Assembly: GCF_035975855.1 (NCBI RefSeq)
Contig: NZ_CP109055.1
Location: forward strand, 7,130,001-7,194,000
DNA: 64,000 nucleotides
Reading direction: 5' to 3'
From: Streptomyces sp. NBC_01304
Lineage (GTDB): Bacteria > Actinomycetota > Actinomycetes > Streptomycetales > Streptomycetaceae
Shown here: one piece after another, positions 36,610 to 45,398 of the stretch
Layout of the letters: each line of letters opens with the position of its first letter
How positions within the stretch are numbered: position 1 is the first letter of the stretch
Notes under the pieces: generated by a model
Told to the model about the DNA's origin: nothing
The model's database searches: none
What the model saw: only the letters and a program-made list of their open reading frames with translations
Program-made: the position numbers and the translations under genes

Positions 36610-36774
36610 ATGAGCCTCCACAGCACCGCAGTCCAGCTGGCCACCCTCGCCTCCGAGGGCGGCGAGCACGGCGGCGAACACGACAGTCTCAGCCCCTACC
36701 TCACCGGCGGGGGCGCACTCGCAGTGCTGTTCCTGCTGCTGTGGATCACCACGCGGTTCAACCGGGACCGCTGA
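36610..36774 (+). CDS. Small membrane protein (54 aa)
   Basis: [21 protein letters not shown] runs to a helix at about 34-48 ([17 protein letters not shown]) and ends NRDR. A -10-like TACGAT lies at 36557-36562, giving a leader of about 40 bases. It is like its upstream neighbour in size and plan, but the sequences are not similar. Unknown function; it sits before nadD. Confidence 0.6.
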   Translation: MSLHSTAVQLATLASEGGEHGGEHDSLSPYLTGGGALAVLFLLLWITTRFNRDR

Positions 36775-36850
36775 CCCGGACTCCCGCCGAAGGGGGCCGG
36801 ACTCCCGCCGACGGCGGGGCCGGCCGAACGGGCCGGTAGGGTCTGCACGC

Positions 36851-37486
36851 ATGGGAGAGCAGGACATGCCTACCGGCCCGGCGAGCGCCTTCAGCACGGG
36901 CAAGCGCCGCCTGGGCGTCATGGGCGGAACGTTTGACCCGATCCACCACGGACACCTGGTGGCGGCCAGTGAGGTCGCCGCGCAGTTCCACCTCGACGAG
37001 GTGGTGTTCGTGCCCACCGGGCAGCCCTGGCAGAAGAGCGACAAGCAGGTCACTCCGGCCGAGGACCGCTATCTGATGACGGTCATCGCGACGGCCGAGA
37101 ACCCCCAGTTCTCGGTCAGCCGCATCGACATCGACCGGCCGGGGCCCACGTACACGACCGACACCCTGCGCGATCTGCGTGAACTCAACCCGGACACGGA
37201 CCTTTTCTTCATCACCGGCGCCGACGCCCTGGGCCAGATCCTCACCTGGCGGTACACGGAAGAGCTGTTCAACCTGGCGCACTTCATCGGAGTCACCCGC
37301 CCCGGCCATCCGCTGACCGACCCGGGCCTGCCCGAGGGCGGGGTCTCGCTGGTCGAGGTGCCCGCGCTCGCGATCTCCTCGACGGACTGCCGGGCGAGGG
37401 TCGCCAAGGGTGACCCCGTCTGGTACCTGGTGCCGGACGGCGTGGTGCGTTACATCGACAAGCGCGAGCTGTACCGCGGCGAGTGA
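36851..37486 (+). CDS. nadD: Nicotinate-nucleotide adenylyltransferase
   Basis: NadD joins ATP and nicotinate mononucleotide to deamido-NAD, part of NAD synthesis. The 211-residue protein carries the nucleotidyltransferase signature [11 protein letters not shown] (25-35), [19 protein letters not shown] and [10 protein letters not shown] near the C-terminus. The ATG at 36851 has TAGGGT eight bases upstream (near-leaderless); ATG 36866 preceded by GGAGAGCAGG is also plausible. It heads the conserved nadD - LCP - rsfS - phosphatase order. Confidence 0.95.
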   Translation: MGEQDMPTGPASAFSTGKRRLGVMGGTFDPIHHGHLVAASEVAAQFHLDEVVFVPTGQPWQKSDKQVTPAEDRYLMTVIATAENPQFSVSRIDIDRPGPTYTTDTLRDLRELNPDTDLFFITGADALGQILTWRYTEELFNLAHFIGVTRPGHPLTDPGLPEGGVSLVEVPALAISSTDCRARVAKGDPVWYLVPDGVVRYIDKRELYRGE

Positions 37487-37502
37487 GCCGAGAGGGGCAC
37501 CG

Positions 37503-39356
37503 GTGAACGACCGACAGTACGACCCGTACGCGGGCGAGCAGGACCCGTACGCGGGTCAGCAGGGTCAGCAGTACGAGGTCGTCGGATACGACGAGTACGG
37601 CCGGCCGGTGTACCAGCAGGTCGCACCGCAGCAGCAGCACGCCCAGCAGCAGCATGTGCAGCAGCAGTACGACCCGTACGCCGCGCAGCAGCCCCAGCAG
37701 CCCCAGCAGCCCCAGCAGCAGGACCAGGGCTACGGGTACGACCCGTACGGCGCCGCCGCGGACACCGGTCAGCAGCAGCCCACGCACGGCTATGGCCGGC
37801 AGGGCTACGAGCAGCAGGGCTACGAGCAGCAGGGGTACGACCAGCCGCACGGTCAGGGCTACGGATCCTCGTACGACCCCTACGGCCAGAACACCGGAAC
37901 CGGCCAGCAGCCGCGCGTCTACGACGGAACCGGCCAGCAGCCCCGCGTCGGCCATGAGACGGGTCAGCAGCCCCGCATCCACGACACCGGCGCACAACCC
38001 CGCGTCGACGAGCAGACCGCCTGGGTGCCGCAGCAGCACCGGCCCGCCGAGCCCCCGCTGCAGCGGCCGATGCGCGAGCCGGAGCCGCAGGGCGACGTCG
38101 GGCGGGAGTACCAGACCGAGCAGTTCCAGTTCATCGAGGAGCCCGACGAGGACTCCGAAGACGTCATCGACTGGCTGAAGTTCACCGAGTCCCGCACCGA
38201 GCGCCGCGAAGAGGCCAAGCGCCGCGGCCGCAACCGGATGGTGGCGCTGGTGGTACTCGTCGCGCTGGTCCTGACCGGTGGTGTCGGCTACCTCTGGTAC
38301 GCGGGCAAGCTGCCCGGCATGTCCGGCCCGGACGCCGACAACGCCGCGCAGAGCGGGCCGCAGAAGCGCGATGTCGTCGTCGTCCATCTGCACAACACCA
38401 AGAAGGGCGGCACCTCCACGGCGCTGCTCGTCGACAACACCACCACCGAGCGCGGTGCCACCGTGCTGCTGCCCAACTCGCTGTCCGTGACGGACGACGA
38501 CGGTGCCACGACCACGCTCGGCAAGTCGGTGGAAGAGGACGGCGCGGGCGGCACCCGGGACGCCGTCGACCAGCTCCTCGGCACGGACATCGAGGGCACC
38601 TGGCGCCTCGACACCCCGTTCCTGAGCAACCTCGTCGACATCGTCGGCACCATCGAGATCGACACGGACGCGGACGTCCCGGACCCCGACGCGAAGAAGA
38701 AGGGCGAGTCCCCGATCGTCAGCAAGGGCGAGGACCAGACGCTCAGCGGCCCGGCGGCGGTCGCGTACGCCACGTACCGAGCCCCGGGCGAGACCGAGGC
38801 CGCCCAGCTGAAGCGGTTCGGCGAAGTGCTGCGCGGCGTGCTCCGGAAGGTCCCGGGCAACGAGCAGGGCGCCACCGAGGCCGTGAAGACGCTCGGCCAG
38901 ATCATGGACCCCTCGCTGAAGGAACAGGACCTCGGCGCCTTCCTCGCCAAGCTGGGCGGACGCGCCAAGGGCGGCCACTACGACTCCGAGGTCCTCCCGG
39001 TCGAGCAGAACGGGGCGCTCACCGCGGGCGCCACCGACGGAGTCGTCAAGAAGCTGCTCGGCGGCACGGTCAAGGCACCGGAGCAGGGCGCGGCGGTCCG
39101 CGTGCATGTCGTCGGCAGCAAGGAGGCGGTCGGCGATGCCCGGGTCGACCTGGTCAACGGAGGCTGGACGGTCTCCGTCAGCAGCTCCGGCGCGGCCTCG
39201 TCCTCGCAGGTCACGTACGCCGACGCGGGCAAGAAGGCGGAGGCGGCCGAGGTCGCCAAGACGCTGGGCCTGCCGGCCGGGGCCGTGAAGAAGGGCAAGG
39301 TCGCCGCAAATGCGGACATCGCGGTGACGCTCGGCAGTGATTACAAGGGCGGCTAG
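37503..39356 (+). CDS. Divergent LytR-CpsA-Psr (LCP) / LytR_C domain protein
   Basis: The 617-residue protein has a Gln/Tyr/Gly-rich, prion-like cytoplasmic tail (1-240, many DPYA and QQG repeats), one membrane helix (about 246-268), an LCP-like domain, and a LytR_C domain at about 525-615 (VRVHVVGSKEAVGDARVDLV). LCP enzymes move wall polymers from lipid carriers to peptidoglycan. The core is degenerate: I see LPNSLSV where typical LCPs have IPRDTY, and the usual Arg residues are missing from that place. I recall that a Streptomyces LCP-like protein near nadD (PdtA) was reported to be needed for sporulation. The GTG start at 37503 has GAGGGG five bases upstream. Confidence 0.85.
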   Translation: MNDRQYDPYAGEQDPYAGQQGQQYEVVGYDEYGRPVYQQVAPQQQHAQQQHVQQQYDPYAAQQPQQPQQPQQQDQGYGYDPYGAAADTGQQQPTHGYGRQGYEQQGYEQQGYDQPHGQGYGSSYDPYGQNTGTGQQPRVYDGTGQQPRVGHETGQQPRIHDTGAQPRVDEQTAWVPQQHRPAEPPLQRPMREPEPQGDVGREYQTEQFQFIEEPDEDSEDVIDWLKFTESRTERREEAKRRGRNRMVALVVLVALVLTGGVGYLWYAGKLPGMSGPDADNAAQSGPQKRDVVVVHLHNTKKGGTSTALLVDNTTTERGATVLLPNSLSVTDDDGATTTLGKSVEEDGAGGTRDAVDQLLGTDIEGTWRLDTPFLSNLVDIVGTIEIDTDADVPDPDAKKKGESPIVSKGEDQTLSGPAAVAYATYRAPGETEAAQLKRFGEVLRGVLRKVPGNEQGATEAVKTLGQIMDPSLKEQDLGAFLAKLGGRAKGGHYDSEVLPVEQNGALTAGATDGVVKKLLGGTVKAPEQGAAVRVHVVGSKEAVGDARVDLVNGGWTVSVSSSGAASSSQVTYADAGKKAEAAEVAKTLGLPAGAVKKGKVAANADIAVTLGSDYKGG

Positions 39357-39362
39357 GGCCGG

Positions 39363-39420
39363 CCGGAAGGCCGCCGGACCCCTGCCGGAAGGCCGCCGGG
39401 CCCCTGCCGGAAGGCCGGCC
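39363..39420 (+). repeat. 22-bp tandem repeat after the LCP gene
   Basis: Units start at 39363 and 39385 (CCGGAAGGCCGCCGGACCCC, one mismatch), and a partial third at 39407. The repeat starts six bases after the stop codon. It holds no stop triplets, unlike the others of this kind. Confidence 0.75.
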
Positions 39421-39517
39421 AGGCCTTGCGGGAACGGGGCCGAAGTAATCGTTTGGGGCACCGTCGGCGGTCCGTGAGACCCTTGAGTCGTAACGACCGC
39501 CGACGGAAAGCCGTGCA

Positions 39518-39967
39518 GTGACCGCGACAGACCGCTCCATCGAGCTCATCAACGTTGCCGCGCAGGCGGCCGCAGACAAGCTCGCGCACGACATCATCGC
39601 CTACGACGTCAGTGACGTCCTGGCGATCACGGACGCCTTCCTGCTGGCCTCCGCGCCCAACGACCGCCAGGTCAAGTCGATCGTCGACGAGATCGAGGAG
39701 CAGCTCAGCAAGCAGCTCGGCGCCAAGCCGGTACGCCGCGAGGGCGACCGCGACGCCCGCTGGATCCTCCTGGACTACGTCGACATCGTCGTGCACGTCC
39801 AGCACAGCGAGGAGCGCGTCTTCTACGCCCTCGAGCGCCTGTGGAAGGACTGCCCCGAGCTCGACCTGCCGGAAGAGGCCAAGGCCACCCGCGGCAAGAG
39901 CGCCAAGCACGCCGAGCAGGCAGAGGCGGAGGCTGACGCGGACCTCGCGGCCGGAGACTTCCGGTGA
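39518..39967 (+). CDS. rsfS: Ribosomal silencing factor RsfS
   Basis: RsfS binds L14 and blocks subunit joining when nutrients fall. The 149-residue product has the family core DIIAYDVSDVLAITDAFLLAS, REGDRDARWILLDYVDIVVH and FYALERLWKDCPE, then an extra acidic Ala/Glu tail of about 35 residues. It starts at GTG 39518 and its last four bases overlap the start of the phosphatase gene, so translation is coupled. Confidence 0.93.
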   Translation: MTATDRSIELINVAAQAAADKLAHDIIAYDVSDVLAITDAFLLASAPNDRQVKSIVDEIEEQLSKQLGAKPVRREGDRDARWILLDYVDIVVHVQHSEERVFYALERLWKDCPELDLPEEAKATRGKSAKHAEQAEAEADADLAAGDFR

Positions 39968-40638
39968 CCACCTCCGTGCAGGCCTTTCTGAACGCGTCCG
40001 GTGGCCGTGGCCGCCGCCTCATCCTGTGGCGGCACGGCCAGACGTCCTGGAACCTGGAGCGCCGCTTCCAGGGCTCCACGGACATCGCGCTGACCGACGA
40101 GGGCATCGCTCAGGCCCGCCGCGCGGCCCGGCTGCTCGCCTCGCTGAAGCCGGACGCCATCGTGGCCTCCGACCTTCAGCGGGCCGCCGCCACGGCCGGT
40201 GAGCTGGCGTCCCTCACGGGGCTCGAGGTCACGCACGAGGAGGGGCTGCGGGAGACCTACGCCGGTGAGTGGCAGGGCCTCACGCACGAGGAGATCATCG
40301 CGCGCTTCGGCGAGCAGTACGCGGCGTGGAAGCGCGGCGAGCCGGTGCGGCGCGGTGGTGGCGAACTGGAGACCGAGGTCGCCGACCGGGCCGCACCCGT
40401 GGTCCTGCAGCACGCGGACAAGCTGCCCGACGGCGGCACGCTCGTCGTGGTCAGCCACGGCGGCACCATCCGCACCACCATCGGCCGCCTCCTCGGCCTG
40501 GACTCCCACCACTGGGAGGGCCTGGGCGGCCTGTCCAACTGCGCCTGGTCGATCCTCGGCGAGGGCGCGCGCGGCTGGCGCCTGCTCGAGCACAATGCCG
40601 GGACACTCCCGGTGCCGGTGCTCGGCGACGACGACTGA
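39964..40638 (+). CDS. Histidine phosphatase family protein (phosphoglycerate mutase-like)
   Basis: The 224-residue protein has the RHG signature LWRHGQTSWN (H24 is the phosphorylated His) and the second His in VVSHGGTIRTTIGRLLGL. The substrate is not evident. It shares a GTGA overlap with rsfS, a common Actinobacteria arrangement. Such proteins range from phosphoglycerate mutases to glucosyl-3-phosphoglycerate phosphatases, and I cannot separate these by sequence alone. Confidence 0.9.
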   Translation: MTTSVQAFLNASGGRGRRLILWRHGQTSWNLERRFQGSTDIALTDEGIAQARRAARLLASLKPDAIVASDLQRAAATAGELASLTGLEVTHEEGLRETYAGEWQGLTHEEIIARFGEQYAAWKRGEPVRRGGGELETEVADRAAPVVLQHADKLPDGGTLVVVSHGGTIRTTIGRLLGLDSHHWEGLGGLSNCAWSILGEGARGWRLLEHNAGTLPVPVLGDDD

Positions 40639-40680
40639 GCTCGCCGCGAGCTCACGCGTTCGGCGGCCCCGACCCCGGAT

Positions 40681-40710
40681 TTCACTTTCCGGCAGGTCAC
40701 GGGCTAAAGT
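40681..40710 (+). promoter_or_regulatory. Promoter of first tRNA-Ala
   Basis: TTCACT (40681-40686) and TAAAGT (40705-40710) are 18 bases apart, about 35 bases before the tRNA. Confidence 0.5.
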
Positions 40711-40745
40711 TCTTCTTGTTCGCCCGCCGAGCGGGAAGAACGCAA

Positions 40746-40818
40746 GGGGCTATAGCTCAGTTGGTAGAGCACCTGCATGGCATGCAGGGGGTCAGGAGTT
40801 CGAATCTCCTTAGCTCCA
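40746..40818 (+). tRNA. tRNA-Ala (GGC)
   Basis: The 73-base cloverleaf has acceptor GGGGCTA/TAGCTCC with one G-U pair, D arm GCTC/GAGC, anticodon stem CCTGC/GCAGG with loop ATGGCAT (anticodon GGC at 40779-40781), variable loop and T arm AGGAG/CTCCT around TTCGAAT. The 3' CCA is not encoded. It is identical base for base to 45399-45471. Confidence 0.97.
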
Positions 40819-40830
40819 CATTCACAGAAG

Positions 40831-40861
40831 ATCCCGTCCGGTCATTTCGACCGGGCGGGAT
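40831..40861 (+). terminator. Terminator after first tRNA-Ala
   Basis: ATCCCGTCCGGTC and GACCGGGCGGGAT form a 13-pair stem with one wobble and a five-base loop, 12 bases after the tRNA. Confidence 0.8.
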
Positions 40862-40889
40862 TCTTCGTTTCCGGCCCGGAGATGTCTGC

Positions 40890-41756
40890 CTAGGAGGGCT
40901 GGGTGGTGGTGGCCCGCATGAATTCCCGCAGGGCGCCCATGCGGTCGCGGCTCTGCCCGTCGTTCGGTGTGTAGGTCACTATGCGGGCCTCCGGCATGCC
41001 GTTGATCGACAGGGAGACCGAGGTCATCCGCATCTCGCCCACCGCCTCGTGCCGGAACGTCTTCACCCGTGACCCCGGCGGCACCACGTCACCGCTGGCC
41101 CACAGCTCGGCGAAGAACGGGCTGGCCGCCGAGAGCCGGCTGATGAACGACTCCCACGCGGGCTCGCCCACGTGCCGCCCGTACGCCCCGCGCAACTGCG
41201 CGACCATCACGGGAAGTTCGGACTCGCGGAACACCAGGGGACAGGACGGCTCCGGAACCATGAACAGTCCCCACAGCACATTGGGCCGGTTCGAGTCGCC
41301 CATCGGCGGAGGGAAGAACAGGTCGCGATAGGCGGGGTTGGTGGCCAGGACGTCGTATCGGGCGTTGTAGACCACGGCCGGATTGGGGTCCAGGGCGTCG
41401 AGGATGCCCTGGATCTCCGGGCCGACCTCCAGGGCGCAGGCCTGGTCCTCGTCGTCCGGTGAGTGCGGCACCTCCGCCAGGTGGTACAGGTGCTCCCGCT
41501 CCGGCCGGTCGAGGCGCAGGGTGCGGGCCACGGCGTCCAGGACCTGCGCCGAGGCGTTGATCGGGCGGCCCTGCTCCAGCCACGTGTACCAGGTCACCCC
41601 GACCCCGGAGAGCTGGGCGACCTCCTCGCGGCGCAGGCCCGGAGTGCGGCGGCGCAGGCCGGGCGGCATGCCGACGTCCTCGGGTGTCACCCGGGCCCGG
41701 CGGCTGCGCAGGAACGCGGCCAGCTCGGGCCGGCGGCGCTGTGTGCTCACGGCCAT
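40890..41756 (-). CDS. XRE-family regulator with MmyB-type ligand-binding domain
   Basis: The 288-residue product has an N-terminal helix-turn-helix (about 15-75; RREEVAQLSGVGVTWYTWLEQ) and a C-terminal MmyB-like domain (about 100-275; PAVVYNARYDVLATNPAYRDLFF and HVGEPAWESFISRLSAASPFF). Such Streptomyces regulators often control an adjacent transporter or oxidoreductase, here the divergent MFS gene, probably as a ligand-responsive repressor. The ATG at 41756 has GGGGATG upstream; ATG 41774 is the alternative. Confidence 0.9.
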   Translation of the reverse strand: MAVSTQRRRPELAAFLRSRRARVTPEDVGMPPGLRRRTPGLRREEVAQLSGVGVTWYTWLEQGRPINASAQVLDAVARTLRLDRPEREHLYHLAEVPHSPDDEDQACALEVGPEIQGILDALDPNPAVVYNARYDVLATNPAYRDLFFPPPMGDSNRPNVLWGLFMVPEPSCPLVFRESELPVMVAQLRGAYGRHVGEPAWESFISRLSAASPFFAELWASGDVVPPGSRVKTFRHEAVGEMRMTSVSLSINGMPEARIVTYTPNDGQSRDRMGALREFMRATTTQPS

Positions 41757-41799
41757 CGTTGTCACATCCCCCATGGTCGAACGGGCCCGGCTTCCTTGC

Positions 41800-41817
41800 C
41801 AGGTGCTGTCAGTACCT
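41800..41817. promoter_or_regulatory. Candidate operator between regulator and MFS gene
   Basis: CAGGT (41800-41804) and ACCTG (41813-41817) form an inverted repeat in the 112-base gap between the divergent genes. A TTGCCA overlaps its left side. It is a possible site for the XRE-MmyB regulator. Confidence 0.35.
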
Positions 41818-41868
41818 GTATCAGCGGGCTCTTGTTACCCGTACCCACCTGCCGTCAGGCTCGATGCC

Positions 41869-43347
41869 ATGACGACGACCACTGATTCGACTGGTCCAAC
41901 TGCTTCAACTGCTCCACCAAGTAAAGCCGCTGCCACTGACATGCGCCCCGCCCGGCGCCCCGGACAGCTCCTCGCGCTGATCCTTGCCGCTCAGTTCATG
42001 GCCCTGCTCGACGTGTTCATCGTGAATGTCGCGGCTCCCACGATCGGCACCGAACTCGACGCGTCCGGCGCCGGATTGCAGCTCGTGGTCGCCGGATACG
42101 GCATCTCGTACGCCGTCCTGCTGATCACCGGCGCCAGGCTCGGCGACCGCCTCGGCCACCGTCGGGTCCATCTGGCCGGCATCGCGCTCTTCACCGCCGC
42201 CTCCCTGGCCTGCGGGCTCAGCCAGGGCACCGGCCAGTTGATCGCTTTCCGCCTGGTGCAGGGCGCGGGCGCGGCGGTGATGATCCCGCAGGTGCTCAGC
42301 CTGATCCAGCGCAACTTCGTGGGCGAGGCCCGGGTCCGGGCGCTCGGCGCCTACTCCGCCGTGCTCGCCACGGGGGCCGCGGCGGGGCAGGTCGCGGGCG
42401 GCGTCCTGGTCAACGCCGATCTGTTCGGCACCAGTTGGCGCCCGGTGTTCCTGGTGAACGTGCCGATAGGCATCGCCCTGCTCGTCGTCGGCGCGCGCGT
42501 ACTGCCCAAGGACCGCCTGGACGAGCCGGAACGCGCGCGTGGGCTCGATCTGCCGGGCCTGGTGCTCCTCGGTGGCGCGGTGTCGCTGCTCACGGTGCCG
42601 CTGGTGCTCGGGCAGGAGCAGGACTGGCCGCTCTGGTCCTGGCTGTCGCTGGCCTCAAGTGCCGTGTTGTTCACGGCGTTCGTGGCGTACGAGGCCAGGC
42701 TGGCGGCGCGGGGCGGTGCGCCGCTGATCGCACCGCGTGTGCTGCGGATTCCCGGCATGGGCCGGGCGATCGTGCGCATTCTGCTCGTGATGGGCGTGAA
42801 CGCGGGCTTCCTGTTCACGCTGACCCTGCACTTCCAGGGCGGCCTCGGGCACAGCGCGCTGCGCGCGGGCCTGACCTTCGCACCGACCGCCGCGGTGTTC
42901 GGCGCGATCGGGCTGACCTGGCGACGCTGGCCCCGGCGCGTCCAAGGGGCGCTCATTCCCGCCGGGTTCGCGCTGGCCGCCGTGTCGGTGGCGGCGGTGG
43001 GGCTGGTGCTCCGCGACGGCGGCGACGGCGGATTCTGGCTCTATGTGGCCTTTGCGGGCGTCGGCGCTGGTCTGGCGCTCGGCTTCAGCCCCACGCTCAC
43101 CGGCGCGCTCGCGACCGTACGGCAGGAGGACGCGGCGGACGCCAGCGGACTACTCGCCACGGTCACCCAGCTCGGGCAGCTGATCGGGGTCGCCACCTTC
43201 GGCACGCTGTTCCTCAACCGCCTTGAGAGCGCGGGTGCGCTCGCAGGGGCGCAAGGGTCTGCCGATGCGCTCCTCGTGTGCGCTTATGCGCTGGCCGCGG
43301 CGGCCGCTGTGGGCGCCGTGTCCGGACTGGTACGCGCGCGTCGCTGA
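41869..43347 (+). CDS. MFS transporter of the DHA2 (EmrB/QacA) type
   Basis: The 492-residue protein has about 14 hydrophobic helices, the family opening FMALLDVFIVNVAAPTIG, the motif A-like ARLGDRLGHRRVHLAG, and motif C-like AGQVAGGVLVNADLFG. It is a drug/proton antiporter of unknown substrate. A Thr/Ser/Pro-rich N-terminus of about 28 residues precedes the first helix. It is transcribed away from the XRE regulator and lies between the two tRNA-Ala genes, so the pair may be an accessory insert. Confidence 0.9.
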   Translation: MTTTTDSTGPTASTAPPSKAAATDMRPARRPGQLLALILAAQFMALLDVFIVNVAAPTIGTELDASGAGLQLVVAGYGISYAVLLITGARLGDRLGHRRVHLAGIALFTAASLACGLSQGTGQLIAFRLVQGAGAAVMIPQVLSLIQRNFVGEARVRALGAYSAVLATGAAAGQVAGGVLVNADLFGTSWRPVFLVNVPIGIALLVVGARVLPKDRLDEPERARGLDLPGLVLLGGAVSLLTVPLVLGQEQDWPLWSWLSLASSAVLFTAFVAYEARLAARGGAPLIAPRVLRIPGMGRAIVRILLVMGVNAGFLFTLTLHFQGGLGHSALRAGLTFAPTAAVFGAIGLTWRRWPRRVQGALIPAGFALAAVSVAAVGLVLRDGGDGGFWLYVAFAGVGAGLALGFSPTLTGALATVRQEDAADASGLLATVTQLGQLIGVATFGTLFLNRLESAGALAGAQGSADALLVCAYALAAAAAVGAVSGLVRARR

Positions 43348-43433
43348 CCCATTTGCATGACCGTGGCAGAATCGAGCGGGCCGGAAGGGGGTCCCAACAC
43401 CGGCGATGAGCGCCGACGGGAGGGAGACGCCTG

Positions 43434-43667
43434 ATGCCTGCGAGCATCCTCGAGGAGGTCAACGACCTGCTCGACGTGGCCGAGGCACAGGGCTACGACT
43501 GGCTGCCGGAATACGCGCTCCGCTTCACCTGCCCCCCGAACGAGGCCCCTTTCGGCCCCGCTGCCCTGAATTGCCCGTCCTGCGGTTCCGCCCACGTCGC
43601 CCAGGTACTCGGCGACAACGGCGGAATCTCCTATGTGTGCACGGCCTGTGGCCACAGCTGGAGCTGA
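43434..43667 (+). CDS. Zinc-ribbon small protein (77 aa)
   Basis: MPASILEEVNDLLDVAEAQGYDWL is an acidic helix, followed by a zinc ribbon: CPSC (residues 48-51) and CTAC (69-72). A GGGAGG ribosome site is about ten bases upstream. It lies four bases before the next small gene. The function is unknown; the fold suggests binding to nucleic acid or to another protein. Confidence 0.7.
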   Translation: MPASILEEVNDLLDVAEAQGYDWLPEYALRFTCPPNEAPFGPAALNCPSCGSAHVAQVLGDNGGISYVCTACGHSWS

Positions 43668-43670
43668 TCG

Positions 43671-43904
43671 ATGGGTGCACACAGGCGGAAATGCGACTGG
43701 TGCGGCAGTGGTACGCCGATCGTCCGCGACATGGAACCAGTCAACTCCGAGTACCAGTACTGGTGCGAGGAGTGCGCGCGGGCGCTGATCATAAAGGGCG
43801 ACCCGATCGAGACGTACCGCGAACTCGAGGGCGAGCCGATCTATGGCCGGCTGCTCGACGAGCACTGCACGCTCAAGCGCTTCTACTCCTTCGCGACGGC
43901 CTGA
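43671..43904 (+). CDS. Small Cys-rich zinc-finger protein (77 aa)
   Basis: MGAHRRKCDWCGSGTP has C8 and C11, with CEEC further on (residues 32-35) in EYQYWCEECARALIIKG. That spacing fits one four-Cys zinc site. The start is three bases after the preceding stop, so the two are probably co-translated. Its last 22 bases overlap the end of the minus-strand glycosyltransferase gene. The function is unknown. Confidence 0.65.
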   Translation: MGAHRRKCDWCGSGTPIVRDMEPVNSEYQYWCEECARALIIKGDPIETYRELEGEPIYGRLLDEHCTLKRFYSFATA

Positions 43905-45271
43905 GTTCCGGCCTGAGCCTCGGCCTGAGTTCCGCTCTGGGCCTCGGTGCTCGCCGCCTCCGTCGTACGCAGCCGGAGCGCGGCCAACGTCAGGAACGCG
44001 AGACCGAACAGGGCGTAGCCGGCCGAGAGCAGGAACTGCCCGGGATTCTGGTCGAGTTCATGGCGGACAGACATGCTGCTGCCCGAGTGCGGCACCCACC
44101 ACAGCGAGAACGAGTAGAAGACCAGGAACGCCACCGAGGTCAGCGCGAGGAGCCGTCGGCTGCCCGAGCGGCGGACCTCCGCGATCAGCAGGATCAGCGC
44201 GGGCACCGCCCACACCCAGTGGTGCGACCAGGACACCGGGCTGATCAGCAGGGCGGTCATCCCGCAGGCGATGGTGGCCCAGGCGACCCGGTCGCGCAGC
44301 AGCAGGGCCACCGCGACGGTCAGCCCGGCCACGGCGACCAGAGCGGCCGCGGCCGCCCACCACAGGCCGGGGTCGGCGGTGTGCAGCAGCCGGGCCACGA
44401 CACCGCGCAGCGACTGGTTGGCGGTGTCCTCGGCCTTGCCCGGCCGGTTCGCCGAGAAGATCATCTCGGTCCAGAAGCGGCGCGAGTCGTACGGCAGGAC
44501 GACCGCGCTCGCCGCCGAGACCAGCACGCAGGTCCCGGTCGCCACGGCCGCCTGACGGAGCCGGGGGTTCCACCAGCGCTGTCCCGCGCGGATCAGACGT
44601 ACCGCCTGAACCACACCCGCGAGGAAGAGCATCACCGCGAACAGCGCGGGCGTGAGCTTGATCGCGGCCGCGATGCCGATGCCGATGCCGGCCCAGCGGT
44701 TGTCGATCCGCCGGGTCAGGTCCCACAGGACGAGCAGCGCGAGCAGCAGATTGATCTGGCCGTACCGCAGCGTCGTCCACACCGGCTCGCTCCACACCAG
44801 GAGCGCGGACATCCACAGCGCGACGACGAAGCGCCGCCCGCGCTGCTGCAGGGACGGCAGCCGCAGGCAGTTCCCGACCAGGCGCAGGGCGAGGTACACC
44901 ACACCGAGGACGAGCAGCAGGTTGAAGCCGGTGGCGAGGGTGCGCATCAGCGGTACGGAGAGCAGCGTCAGCGGCGTGAACAGCAGGGCTGCGAACGGCG
45001 GGTAGGTGGTCGGCAGCTCGTGCTCGGTGGCCAGCATCGCGTAGAGGTCGCCGCCCTGGCGGACGGTCATGCCCTCCGCGCGGTAGACCATCACGTCGAG
45101 CAGGGTCACCCCGGCCAGGCGCTGGACGATCCAGAACGCGGTGAAGGAGAGCAGGCAGACGGCCAGGGCCGTCAGCACGCCGCGTCTGCTCGGCGCCCCG
45201 GCGCCCCAGTCCCGCTCGCTCTGCCGCCGGTCCTCGTTCGTCTTCGGGACTGCCCGCACCACAGTGGTCAC
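43883..45271 (-). CDS. GT87-family-like membrane glycosyltransferase
   Basis: The 462-residue protein has about ten hydrophobic helices and the DUF2029/GT87 signatures: an acidic residue in the first loop (LLDVMVYRAEGM), then LPTTYPPFAALLFTPL and LRYGQINLLLALLVLWD. GT87 enzymes transfer mannose from polyprenyl-phosphate carriers in actinobacteria. The GTG at 45271 is chosen; TACTGT lies eight bases upstream on that strand, so it may be near-leaderless. It lies between the zinc-ribbon genes and the second tRNA-Ala. Confidence 0.85.
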   Translation of the reverse strand: MTTVVRAVPKTNEDRRQSERDWGAGAPSRRGVLTALAVCLLSFTAFWIVQRLAGVTLLDVMVYRAEGMTVRQGGDLYAMLATEHELPTTYPPFAALLFTPLTLLSVPLMRTLATGFNLLLVLGVVYLALRLVGNCLRLPSLQQRGRRFVVALWMSALLVWSEPVWTTLRYGQINLLLALLVLWDLTRRIDNRWAGIGIGIAAAIKLTPALFAVMLFLAGVVQAVRLIRAGQRWWNPRLRQAAVATGTCVLVSAASAVVLPYDSRRFWTEMIFSANRPGKAEDTANQSLRGVVARLLHTADPGLWWAAAAALVAVAGLTVAVALLLRDRVAWATIACGMTALLISPVSWSHHWVWAVPALILLIAEVRRSGSRRLLALTSVAFLVFYSFSLWWVPHSGSSMSVRHELDQNPGQFLLSAGYALFGLAFLTLAALRLRTTEAASTEAQSGTQAEAQAGTQAVAKE

Positions 45272-45325
45272 GCGATACGACAGTACCTGGTGGGTGGGGC
45301 ACTGCCAGGGGCCAGGACAAACGAT

Positions 45326-45355
45326 TTGGTGCAGGGACGGGTTGCCCGTTAATGT
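45326..45355 (+). promoter_or_regulatory. Promoter of second tRNA-Ala
   Basis: TTGGTG (45326-45331) and TAATGT (45350-45355) are 18 bases apart, about 43 bases before the tRNA. Confidence 0.5.
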
Positions 45356-45398
45356 TGTCGACGTCGCCGAGGGCAAGGCCCGGGGCGGCACGCAGTGA

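Noticed and set aside
37410..37502. Upstream in-frame start of the LCP gene inside nadD
   Set aside because: It would overlap nadD heavily; the GTG at 37503 has GAGGGG at the right distance.
43406..45352. 648-codon plus-strand frame over the glycosyltransferase
   Set aside because: Gln/Arg/Gly-rich and antisense to a gene with real membrane helices; the two zinc-ribbon genes use another frame.
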